In this document: piece by piece, positions 7,121 to 14,158 of the stretch
Position numbering within the stretch: the first letter of the stretch is position 1
Layout of the letters: every line of letters begins with the position of its first letter
Assembly (NCBI GenBank): GCA_017430925.1
Contig: JAFRMA010000002.1
Location: 1-44,041, forward strand
From: Solobacterium sp.
GTDB taxonomy: Bacteria > Bacillota_I > Bacilli_A > Erysipelotrichales > Erysipelotrichaceae
Reading direction: 5' to 3'
Length of the DNA stretch: 44,041 nt
The notes under the pieces: model-generated
Told to the model about the DNA's origin: nothing
Databases searched by the model: none
Seen by the model: only the letters and a program-made list of their open reading frames with translations
Program-made: the position numbers and the translations under genes

Positions 7121-7207
7121 ATGGACTATACCGCGTTTCTTCTGTGCCTGTTCTTCCTGTATATGTTCGTTAGAATGCTCCTGTTTGTAGTAGGTATAGA
7201 CTTATGA
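7121..7207 (+). CDS. 28-residue single-span membrane peptide
   Basis: ATG 7121 follows AAAGGAATTAAG at good spacing and encodes MDYTAFLLCLFFLYMFVRML then FVVGIDL, almost entirely one transmembrane helix. The gene starts 1 nt after the previous stop and its last codons overlap the next ATG in an ATGA. That tight fit in a coupled series supports a real gene. An in-frame ATG at 7103 would add six residues. Small hydrophobic peptides in mobile elements can be holin-like, toxin-like or membrane anchors; which one is unknown. Confidence 0.55.
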   Translation: MDYTAFLLCLFFLYMFVRMLLFVVGIDL

Positions 7208-7419
7208 CGCAAACAGAATCAGTTTTGGAGAAGATCCGGAGAGATCCGGAGAACCTCCCCGGAAGGATCACAGCAGCAGCCTACAATATATCCGCGCTGC
7301 TGGATGATCTAACCGGCTTAAATTATGAAGGTGATGTGATGAGCGCTTTATCTCTCTTCTGGTTTTCTGAATTAATCGAAATCGGAAGAGATGTAGAACA
7401 GGCACTTAAAGCAAAGTGA
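7204..7419 (+). CDS. Small hypothetical protein
   Basis: A 71-residue helical protein whose ATG overlaps the stop codon of the membrane peptide gene (ATGA), implying coupled translation. It contains two amphipathic helices and a FWFSELIEIGRD segment, and resembles the small helical proteins that precede integrases in Firmicute elements, though I cannot name a family. It is followed after about 10 nt by a hairpin and then the integrase gene. Confidence 0.5.
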   Translation: MTQTESVLEKIRRDPENLPGRITAAAYNISALLDDLTGLNYEGDVMSALSLFWFSELIEIGRDVEQALKAK

Positions 7420-7428
7420 ACAGACCAA

Positions 7429-7449
7429 AGCCGGGAAATATTCCTGGCT
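7429..7449 (+). terminator. Hairpin before the integrase gene
   Basis: AGCCGGGAA (7429-7437) pairs with TTCCTGGCT (7441-7449) with a 3-nt loop and one wobble or mismatch. The tail TCTCTTTAG is only partly T-rich, so it may be a weak terminator or attenuator that lowers integrase expression relative to the upstream genes. Confidence 0.45.
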
Positions 7450-7469
7450 TCTCTTTAGGGGATAAGACA

Positions 7470-8597
7470 ATGAAGAAAGAGAAATATATACTTGTACAAA
7501 AGAACGCAGCCGGAAACATAGTAATCCGGATCCAGATACAGGCATACGGCCAGACATACAGACAAACTTTAAATCTGAAGAAGTTCGAATCTGAGAAAGA
7601 GGCCTTGACCGTGGCGCGATCTATCAGAGACAAGAAGCTTGTTGAAATGGCTTCCGGTTATACGGTAAGTAATTTCAAAACAGTGAAAGAGATCTATGAT
7701 AAGACCTTCGAATTGTTGCCAGTGAGGCAGAAGACCAGGGAACGGCACAAACATTTCTATAATGTCGGAATTTCTAAGTATGGCAGTATGACAATAGATA
7801 AGATAACCAGCGCGGACATACAGACCAGTATAAACAAGTATGCCGAAACACACACCAGGGAGCAAACAGGCCATCTTCTGGCAGTTTGGCGAAGGATCTA
7901 TAAAACGGCCGTAATGATGAATATATCCATACCGGACAGAACCCAGGCTGTTATCATACCGGAGTGCCGGGAAGACAGGCCCAGGAAGAAAGAAATATCT
8001 TCTAAGGATCTGGAGGCCTTCCTGGAAGAAGTACTGGAGTATAACAATGCAGATATCAAAGGAAGCTATCAAGGGAAAGCGATATACTACGCTGTTCAGA
8101 TCATGCGTTATACCGGCATACGGCCGGCGGAGTGCTTCGCATTGATGAAAGATGATATCTACCTTAACGGAAGCGGAAATGGCTTTATTTCAATCAATAA
8201 GGCTGCACACAGTACCATAGATAATCACCTGGAACTTGGAAAAACGAAGACTATAAAATCAGTTAGAACCGTTCCTGTATCTCCGGTATTGTCGGAGATC
8301 CTGAAAGAGTGCCTTGCATGGTCTAAACATGATTTATTACTGGCCGATTATTACGGCAATATACAGGATATAGATATTGTTTCTGATTACGTCCGGAGAG
8401 TATCAAAAAAAGCCGGTGTTCAATTCAATTTGTATATGTTACGGCACCAATTCAGCACCGATCTTGTAGCCGGAGGCGTTAACCTGGCAGTTATCCGGGA
8501 TCTGTTAGGACATGAAAATGTTGATATGTCATTGTACTATGCCGTATCCAGAGAGGAAGACCGGAGGGAAGCGATAGAAAAGAGGACGTTTAATTGA
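7470..8597 (+). CDS. Tyrosine recombinase/integrase of the element
   Basis: About 375 residues, the usual size for phage-type integrases. ATG 7470 is chosen because AGGGG lies 9 nt upstream; the frame extends 18 codons further. The N-terminal 60 residues look like an arm-binding domain, about 75-170 like a SAM-like core-binding domain, and the C-terminal catalytic domain has TGIRPAE (R218), YMLRHQF (R325), LLGHENVD (H348) and the nucleophile Tyr at about 357. The usual first His of HxxR is Tyr here. The gene is last in its operon apart from a 61-codon gene overlapping its stop, placing the element's right end just beyond 8.8 kb. Confidence 0.92.
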   Translation: MKKEKYILVQKNAAGNIVIRIQIQAYGQTYRQTLNLKKFESEKEALTVARSIRDKKLVEMASGYTVSNFKTVKEIYDKTFELLPVRQKTRERHKHFYNVGISKYGSMTIDKITSADIQTSINKYAETHTREQTGHLLAVWRRIYKTAVMMNISIPDRTQAVIIPECREDRPRKKEISSKDLEAFLEEVLEYNNADIKGSYQGKAIYYAVQIMRYTGIRPAECFALMKDDIYLNGSGNGFISINKAAHSTIDNHLELGKTKTIKSVRTVPVSPVLSEILKECLAWSKHDLLLADYYGNIQDIDIVSDYVRRVSKKAGVQFNLYMLRHQFSTDLVAGGVNLAVIRDLLGHENVDMSLYYAVSREEDRREAIEKRTFN

Positions 8598-8782
8598 TGA
8601 AAATATACGTTTCTGGATCCATACTAATTCACCAGGAAGAAATACTGGAAGCCGTAAGCACTCTGGAGAGCTTCCCGGAATGGCTGAAAGATAACAATAT
8701 CACCCGGCACACCGTCAAAGACAAGAACAATGTTGTTATAGGGCAGCTGATCCACTGCGGAGAATTGACCAGGATAAAATAA
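8597..8782 (+). CDS. Small protein coupled to the integrase
   Basis: A 61-residue protein whose ATG 8597 overlaps the integrase stop (TGATG), with AGAGGA upstream. The sequence MKIYVSGSILIHQEE plus a C-terminal NVVIGQLIHCGEL strand suggests a small alpha/beta fold. Genes in this position are often recombination directionality factors or leftovers; there is no motif to decide. A strong terminator follows 17 nt later. Confidence 0.5.
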   Translation: MKIYVSGSILIHQEEILEAVSTLESFPEWLKDNNITRHTVKDKNNVVIGQLIHCGELTRIK

Positions 8783-8799
8783 TGGTACAGGATCCAATA

Positions 8800-8826
8800 A
8801 GGCACCGTTACAGAGTGCCTTTTTTG
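8800..8826 (+). terminator. Terminator of the integrase operon
   Basis: AGGCAC (8800-8805) pairs with GTGCCT (8815-8820), loop 9 nt, followed by TTTTTTG. It closes the element's last transcription unit. Confidence 0.8.
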
Positions 8827-8847
8827 TCTCTGGATACGGAAAACATA

Positions 8848-8869
8848 AAAAATAATCTCAAAAATAATC
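8848..8869. repeat. Direct repeats near the element's right end
   Basis: AAAAATAATC occurs at 8848-8857 and 8860-8869, a 12-nt period, just outside the integrase gene. Paired short direct repeats in this place are typical of integrase arm-type sites, so the att core probably lies between here and about 8980. The core itself cannot be identified because the left end is outside the window. Confidence 0.35.
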
Positions 8870-8909
8870 CCATTTCCAAAAAGTCCGCATAAATACAGCA
8901 CAATTCACA

Positions 8910-8970
8910 TATAATAGAATCCCTAAGGGGTCACCACTTGCATATAAAGCCCTGATCTAAGGGCTTTTTC
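8910..8970 (+). terminator. TATAAT box followed by a short terminated leader
   Basis: TATAAT sits at 8910-8915 and an intrinsic terminator at 8947-8970 (AAGCCCT/AGGGCTT with five T). A transcript starting near 8922 would be only about 50 nt. CTAAGGGG at 8923-8930 could pair with CCCT of the terminator stem as a competing structure, so attenuation of the YjbR/EVE gene is possible. Equally, this may be a host terminator used as the integration target. Confidence 0.4.
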
Positions 8971-9030
8971 TTATATTCAGTGACGGATGGATATTTCCTG
9001 TTACAATTAATACCGGGTAAGAGTACAGAC

Positions 9031-10083
9031 ATGATTGTAGAAAGAGAATTATTTGAGCGTTTACGTCCGAATCCGGACAAACTGTTACAGTATGGTTTTC
9101 AAAAGGAAGGCGGTACTTTTCTGTACCGTAAATCTCTTGGCCAGGGTGGTTTCTACGCGGAGATCACGATCAGGAATAATACGTTATCCGGTAAGGTCAT
9201 GGACGCGGATACGGAAGAAGAGTACATCCAGGTACATCTTCCCGGACAGCACGGAGAATTTGCGGCAAGGATCTCTGAGGCATACCTGGCAGTACTGGAA
9301 GAAATCGCTGAACAGTGTTTCTCACCTGTAGAGTTTATCTCTGATCAGGCGAATCGTATTGCGGGACAAGTATATGATCGTTATGGTGTTACCCCGGATC
9401 ATCCGTTCGCGAAAGCCCAATCTTACGCTGTATTCAGGCATCCCGGGAACAAGAAGTGGTTTGGTCTGATCATGGATATAGACCGTAAGGTACTGGAGAA
9501 AACAGAAGGGAAGATCGATATCCTGAATCTGAAGGTTACACCTGAGACCTATGAAGAAGCACTGAAGCTGGATGGAATCTATCCGGCATATCACATGAAT
9601 AAGAAACAGTGGATCACTATCGTTCTGGATGAACGTATCGGGGATGAGAAGATCCTGGAATTCGTGGAAGAGAGTTACCGGTTAAGTAACGGGCCATCCA
9701 AACGAAAAGCCGGCAGACAAGCATGGCTGATTCCCGCGTCACCGAAAATGTACGATGTAGGCAGGGGATTCCGCACTCACGGCAATTCTCTGGACTGGCA
9801 TCAGCGTATCGATGTACGCAACGGAGATCTGGTATTCATCTACATGACTGCGCCGGTATCTTCCATCATTTATGTCTGTGAAGTGAAGAAAGCCGGTATT
9901 GTGGATGAAGACGGTGTCAGACGGATGCGGTTATCTCTGTTTAAGGAATTCGAACCGGGCAGATATCCTCTGTCTATGATGAAAGAATACGGAATATCCG
10001 GTGTACGCGGCGCACGCAGGATGACAGATGAATTGTATGCGGTGATCCTTCCGGAGATTGAAAAGTGTCAGACAGCAGAATAA
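9031..10083 (+). CDS. MmcQ/YjbR-type protein fused to an EVE domain
   Basis: About 350 residues. The N-terminal part and the middle (about 110-225) follow the MmcQ/YjbR fold: FISDQANRIAGQVYDRYGV, then HPGNKKWFGLIMD and an ending like ILEFVEESYRL. The last 110 residues match an EVE (PUA-like) domain: WLIPASPKMYDVGRGF, then VRNGDLVFIYMTAP, and IIYVCEVKKAGI. EVE domains bind modified bases and are frequent in restriction and anti-phage genes. ATG 9031 is used, with a weak GGGTAAGAG upstream; GTG 8980 also opens the frame. It directly precedes the GH2 gene, whose promoter lies 5 nt after this stop. Confidence 0.75.
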   Translation: MIVERELFERLRPNPDKLLQYGFQKEGGTFLYRKSLGQGGFYAEITIRNNTLSGKVMDADTEEEYIQVHLPGQHGEFAARISEAYLAVLEEIAEQCFSPVEFISDQANRIAGQVYDRYGVTPDHPFAKAQSYAVFRHPGNKKWFGLIMDIDRKVLEKTEGKIDILNLKVTPETYEEALKLDGIYPAYHMNKKQWITIVLDERIGDEKILEFVEESYRLSNGPSKRKAGRQAWLIPASPKMYDVGRGFRTHGNSLDWHQRIDVRNGDLVFIYMTAPVSSIIYVCEVKKAGIVDEDGVRRMRLSLFKEFEPGRYPLSMMKEYGISGVRGARRMTDELYAVILPEIEKCQTAE

Positions 10084-10088
10084 TCGGG

Positions 10089-10094
10089 TATAAT
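10089..10094 (+). promoter_or_regulatory. -10 box implying a leaderless GH2 mRNA
   Basis: TATAAT ends exactly 6 nt before ATG 10101, so transcription would start at the A of the start codon. No Shine-Dalgarno is present. The -35 region is weak. Confidence 0.55.
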
Positions 10095-10100
10095 GTGTTT

Positions 10101-12821
10101 ATGATTTCCTATATGAAACGGTCTCTGATCATTTTGCTTGGGTTGATGTGCATGTTTTCCTTGTGCATGATCTGTCCCCGGGCAGAAACCAGTACCGTTT
10201 TTTCTTCTTCCGCAAGAGAGACGATCATCAACGATTCCTGGATGTTTACGCTGGGAGATATCTCCGGCGCAGAATCTCCGGACTATGATGATTCCTCCTG
10301 GAGAGAGATCAATCTGCCTCATGACTGGTCCATTGAAGGGAAGTTCAGTACTGAGGGAGAAGCTGAAAGCGGCTTTCTTCCGGGCGGAACCGGTTGGTAC
10401 AGAAAAACCCTGATTCTTCCGGAACGGCTGAAAGACAAACGCATGATCCTGAATTTTGACGGTGTATACATGAACAGTACCGTCTACGTGAACGGTAAGG
10501 AAGCAGGCAGACATCCTTTCGGGTATACACCATTCATGTTTGATCTGACAGGATTATTGGTCTGTGACGGAGAGAGTAAGAATGTGATTGCGGTCAAGGT
10601 AGAGAATCTGCAGCCAAACAGCCGCTGGTATTCCGGAAGCGGAATCTACCGGGATGTCAGTCTGATTGTATCGGAGAAGACAGCTGTCGCTCCTTACGGT
10701 ATACAGATCCGTACGCCTTCACTCGCAGAATCTCCGGAAAAAGGAGAAACCGGAATCACTATTCATATCGATAATACTCTTCCGGAGAGTAAAAAGATAT
10801 CTGTCCGGAATACGATCCTGGACCACGAAGGGAAAGCTGTATCCGACACACAGATAACGCAGATCACTGTGGATAAGAACAGTACCGGAGTCTGCAGCGA
10901 GACTCTGTATGTCAGTGATCCGGTACTCTGGAGTACCAAAGAACCGGTCTTGTATACGCTGCGTACGGAGATCCGTACGGAAGATGGACATAAGGATGTA
11001 ACAGAGACGGCCTTTGGCTACAGATATTATCAGTTTGACCCCAAGACCGGCTTTACCCTGAACGGAGTGCCGATGAAGCTGAAAGGTGTATGTCTGCACC
11101 ATGATCAGGGAGCACTTGGCTCAAAAGCCTATACCCGGGCGATGGAACGTCAGCTGGAACTTATGAAGAATATGGGTGCCAACGCTGTCCGTATCACACA
11201 TAATCCGGCTGACCGGGATATGATCGCGTTATGCGACCGTATGGGACTTCTGGTCATTGAGGAGGCTTTTGACACCTGGAGTAATTCCAAGAACTTCAAC
11301 TTCTATGATTACGGGATGATCTTCAATGAACAGATCACCGGAGATAACCGGATTCTTGGCGGAAAACCCGGAATGACCTGGGCAGAATACGATATCAAGC
11401 AGATGGTGCTGCGTGACCGCAATTCACCGTCCGTGATCCTCTGGTCGATCGGGAATGAAATCCTGGGGAATATCGGCGGAGACACCTCTTCCTATCCTGC
11501 CTATTCCGCAAATCTGGTGAAATGGGTCAGGGAATGTGATGATACCCGTCCGGCTACGATCGGAGATAATAAAACGGAATCAGGAAATATAACCCAGGCA
11601 GAGATGAACCGGGCAATCGTTGATGCGCAGGGTGTCATCGGTCTGAACTACGTCCATGGTGAAACGTATGACGGTATTCATGAGACGTATCCATACTGGC
11701 CGTTATACGCTTCGGAAACGATCTCCGCGTTCTATACCCGCAGTTACTACAAGACCTACAATATCGATTATTCCACGTTCCAGACAACAGGATTTGATAC
11801 AGCGCACGCGGAATGGGGAAGCAGTGCGGAAGACAGCTGGCTGGACATCATCACCAGAGACTATCTGGCAGGAGAATTCATCTGGACAGGAATGGACTAT
11901 ATCGGTGAACCAGAACCCTGGAACGGACTTACACAAGGCTCTGTCACTGCCCTCGGCGCAGCCCCGCGTTCCAATTTCTTCGGGGTAACAGACACCGCAG
12001 GGATCCCCAAGGATATCTATTACTTCTACCAGAGCCAGTGGAACGATGAAGTCAATACGCTACATATCCTGCCGACATGGAACCGGGAAGAGATACAGAT
12101 TGACGGGTCCGGTTATACTGATGTGATCGTATACAGTGATGCCCCGAGTGTAGAACTGACACTGAACGGAGAATCCCTGGGGAAGAAGAGTTATACTGTA
12201 CACACTACAGAACAGGGATATTCCTGGCAGGAGTGTGACGGACATCTGTATTATTCCTGGCAGGTTCCTTATACCGAGGGAACTCTGGAAGCTCATGCGT
12301 ATAATGAAAAGGGAGAAGAACTCTTTAATACTGAAGGAAGATATGAGGTGAAAACACACCAGAACGCTTCGGAAATGACCCTTGAGGCAGATCATCCGCT
12401 GATCCTGGCAGACCATCAATCCATAAGTTACATACTGATCCAGCTGACGGATCCTGCAGGAATACCGGTTACCGGAGAGGATGTACTTCTGCATATGGAA
12501 TTAACCGGCAACGGACGGATCGTCGGTGTGGATAACGGAGATCCCAGAGATACATCATCCTTCCTTCCGGAAGAAGATACATCAGTCTTTAAACGTACTT
12601 TCCACGGCGCATGTGTATTGATTGTTCAGAGCACGGATGAAGAAGGAACGATCAATCTTAGAGTAACCGCTGAAGGAATCAATGAAGCAGAAACACAGAT
12701 TGCTTCCATACGGATCTATACCGGACTGGAAGGAATTCTGAATATAAAACAGTGGCAGGACCTGGAGATTACCGGACTATATGAAAGTATGCTCCTGCCG
12801 GAGATTGAGGTGATGTCATGA
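10101..12821 (+). CDS. Secreted GH2 beta-galactosidase-like glycosidase
   Basis: About 906 residues. A signal peptide covers residues 5-30 (MKRSLIILLGLMCMFSLCMI then CPRAET), without an LPxTG anchor. Domains in order: sugar-binding jelly roll (about 35-215), Ig-like (215-315), TIM barrel (315-620) and C-terminal Ig-like domains of the DUF4982/GH2_C5 type. The acid/base is E453 in WSIGNEI and the likely nucleophile E539 in YASETISAF. Such enzymes remove terminal galactose or related sugars from host or dietary glycans. The start at 10101 is set by the TATAAT box; ATG 10113 is an alternative. Its stop overlaps the Card1-like gene (ATGA), an unexpected partner for a secreted enzyme. Confidence 0.88.
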   Translation: MISYMKRSLIILLGLMCMFSLCMICPRAETSTVFSSSARETIINDSWMFTLGDISGAESPDYDDSSWREINLPHDWSIEGKFSTEGEAESGFLPGGTGWYRKTLILPERLKDKRMILNFDGVYMNSTVYVNGKEAGRHPFGYTPFMFDLTGLLVCDGESKNVIAVKVENLQPNSRWYSGSGIYRDVSLIVSEKTAVAPYGIQIRTPSLAESPEKGETGITIHIDNTLPESKKISVRNTILDHEGKAVSDTQITQITVDKNSTGVCSETLYVSDPVLWSTKEPVLYTLRTEIRTEDGHKDVTETAFGYRYYQFDPKTGFTLNGVPMKLKGVCLHHDQGALGSKAYTRAMERQLELMKNMGANAVRITHNPADRDMIALCDRMGLLVIEEAFDTWSNSKNFNFYDYGMIFNEQITGDNRILGGKPGMTWAEYDIKQMVLRDRNSPSVILWSIGNEILGNIGGDTSSYPAYSANLVKWVRECDDTRPATIGDNKTESGNITQAEMNRAIVDAQGVIGLNYVHGETYDGIHETYPYWPLYASETISAFYTRSYYKTYNIDYSTFQTTGFDTAHAEWGSSAEDSWLDIITRDYLAGEFIWTGMDYIGEPEPWNGLTQGSVTALGAAPRSNFFGVTDTAGIPKDIYYFYQSQWNDEVNTLHILPTWNREEIQIDGSGYTDVIVYSDAPSVELTLNGESLGKKSYTVHTTEQGYSWQECDGHLYYSWQVPYTEGTLEAHAYNEKGEELFNTEGRYEVKTHQNASEMTLEADHPLILADHQSISYILIQLTDPAGIPVTGEDVLLHMELTGNGRIVGVDNGDPRDTSSFLPEEDTSVFKRTFHGACVLIVQSTDEEGTINLRVTAEGINEAETQIASIRIYTGLEGILNIKQWQDLEITGLYESMLLPEIEVMS

Positions 12822-13954
12822 AAACTTTGATTGTGCTGTACGACGGTATACAGATGAACAACGTGATTACTGCCGCGCATATCCAGCCGGACGAGATCGT
12901 TGTGATCTTTCCCAAGGAGATACAAGCTTCCGTCAATGTAAAAGAACTAAATGAACTTCTGGATATGACGGTCACCTATCTTCCGTTTGACCTGAATGAT
13001 CCGGTGAAATCTCTTCGTACCATACTGGAGCCATACAAGGGTGCTTATGTGGACAGCTGCGGAGGTCATGACTACGCGGCAGTGATCTTGGGATCACTTA
13101 TGGACGAGTATGACTTTACCGTCGTGTCTCCGTATCAGAACAGGCATGTGATCTCTTTCTACAATCACGGTACAGAGAGAATTGAGGCACTGATCTCGCC
13201 GGAAATCACGATTCCGGAATTTGTGGCTATGAGTGAAGGTAAGGTGATCAGTTCCCAGAAACCTGACACCCGCGGGGATAAGAAATGGGCTGCCGTGGAT
13301 TACTGTAACAGGCAGCGGAGAACACTTCCGGACCGCTGGCGTGTGATCACCAAGTTTATTCAGCAGAATCTGGGCAACGCAGAAGCGAAGAATGCTCTGG
13401 TGATCCGTGAGGACCAGTACCGCAGTCATAAAGAGATGCTCAATGAACTGGTTAAGGCAGAAATTCTGGAAGCCAGAGAAAGCAAGCAGAAGAGTTTCAT
13501 GAACTATTACTTCACTTCGGACTTTGCCCGTGAACTTCTGGCGGTCGAGGGCAAGAGCCTGGAAGAAGAAGTCTGGAGACAGTTATATGAATCAAATATC
13601 TTTACGGATGTCCGTGAACAGGTTCGTATAGACTGGAACGGAGACAGCTATGTGGCAACGAATGATCCTACCAGTGAATTAGATGTTGTCGCAACCAAGG
13701 AATGGTATATGATCTGTATCTCGTGTAAATCCGGAAAACTGAAAGAAGAAGCGCTGTACGAGGTATACAGCAATGCTCAGCGTTTCGGACAAGGAAGACC
13801 GATTCCCGTAGTCTGCCACGACAGTAGGGAAGAAACCGTGATCCTCAACAATAAGGCAAACGAACTGGGAATCATCATGATCAATCAGAAGATCATCGAG
13901 AGTGGTAAAACCGCGGAATATATCGACGAGAAGATTCGTCATCTGAAGTGGTAG
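12818..13954 (+). CDS. Card1/Can2-like CARF nuclease (DUF1887), orphan
   Basis: 378 residues, close to the length of Card1. The N-terminal 140 residues have the Rossmann-like character of a CARF domain (MKTLIVLYDGIQMNN, then PDEIVVIFPKE); about 170-235 look like a winged helix; the C-terminal third is a PD-(D/E)xK nuclease: FARELLAVEGKSLEEEVW, then SELDVVA (E287, D289) and ICISCKSGK (K304). In Card1/Can2 cyclic oligoadenylate from type III CRISPR Cas10 switches on DNA/RNA cutting. The position two before the catalytic Lys is Ser302, where I recall an acidic residue in characterised enzymes. The start at ATG 12818 has GAGGTG upstream and overlaps the GH2 stop. No cas gene or CRISPR array is present in the window. 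Confidence 0.8.
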   Translation: MKTLIVLYDGIQMNNVITAAHIQPDEIVVIFPKEIQASVNVKELNELLDMTVTYLPFDLNDPVKSLRTILEPYKGAYVDSCGGHDYAAVILGSLMDEYDFTVVSPYQNRHVISFYNHGTERIEALISPEITIPEFVAMSEGKVISSQKPDTRGDKKWAAVDYCNRQRRTLPDRWRVITKFIQQNLGNAEAKNALVIREDQYRSHKEMLNELVKAEILEARESKQKSFMNYYFTSDFARELLAVEGKSLEEEVWRQLYESNIFTDVREQVRIDWNGDSYVATNDPTSELDVVATKEWYMICISCKSGKLKEEALYEVYSNAQRFGQGRPIPVVCHDSREETVILNNKANELGIIMINQKIIESGKTAEYIDEKIRHLKW

Positions 13955-13970
13955 ATATACCGGAAAAAGA

Positions 13971-14008
13971 AAACCGGAGGATTCAGCTGAATCTTCCGGT
14001 TTTTGTTT
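13971..14008. terminator. Bidirectional terminator between Card1-like gene and tRNA-Leu
   Basis: AACCGGAGGATTC pairs with GAATCTTCCGGTT around AGCT, with T-rich tails on both strands. It serves the + strand operon and the - strand tRNA. Confidence 0.85.
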
Positions 14009-14011
14009 TAC

Positions 14012-14095
14012 TGGTGCGCCAGACAAGACTTGAACTTGCACGGATCACTCCATACGCCCCTCAAGCGTACGTGTCTGCCATTCCACCACTGGCGC
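14012..14095 (-). tRNA. tRNA-Leu (anticodon GAG)
   Basis: Read on the - strand: acceptor stem GCGCCAG pairs with CTGGCGC, the T-arm contains GTTCAAGTC, and the anticodon stem TACGC/GCGTA closes the loop TTGAGGG, anticodon GAG. The 3' end has an encoded CCA. The tRNA is intact, so it is not disrupted by the element. Confidence 0.93.
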
Positions 14096-14107
14096 ATTCG
14101 TGAAGAT

Positions 14108-14135
14108 ATTATAGCACTCATCTTCAATTCGTCAA
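14108..14135 (-). promoter_or_regulatory. Promoter of tRNA-Leu
   Basis: On the - strand TTGACG (14135-14130), 16-nt spacer and TATAAT (14113-14108), with TG one base upstream of the -10 hexamer, ending 12 nt before the tRNA. It overlaps the divergent dacF-like promoter. Confidence 0.75.
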
Positions 14136-14152
14136 AAGGGATTTGTTATAAT
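14123..14152 (+). promoter_or_regulatory. Promoter implying a leaderless carboxypeptidase mRNA
   Basis: An extended -10 TGTTATAAT (TATAAT at 14147-14152) ends 6 nt before ATG 14159, with a weak -35 TTCAAT at 14123-14128. No Shine-Dalgarno fits, so the transcript probably begins at the start codon. Confidence 0.6.
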
Positions 14153-14158
14153 TTAACT

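Noticed and set aside
14003..14158. Longer N-terminus for the carboxypeptidase
   Set aside because: These codons run through the tRNA-Leu gene and both promoters; the signal peptide starts at 14159.
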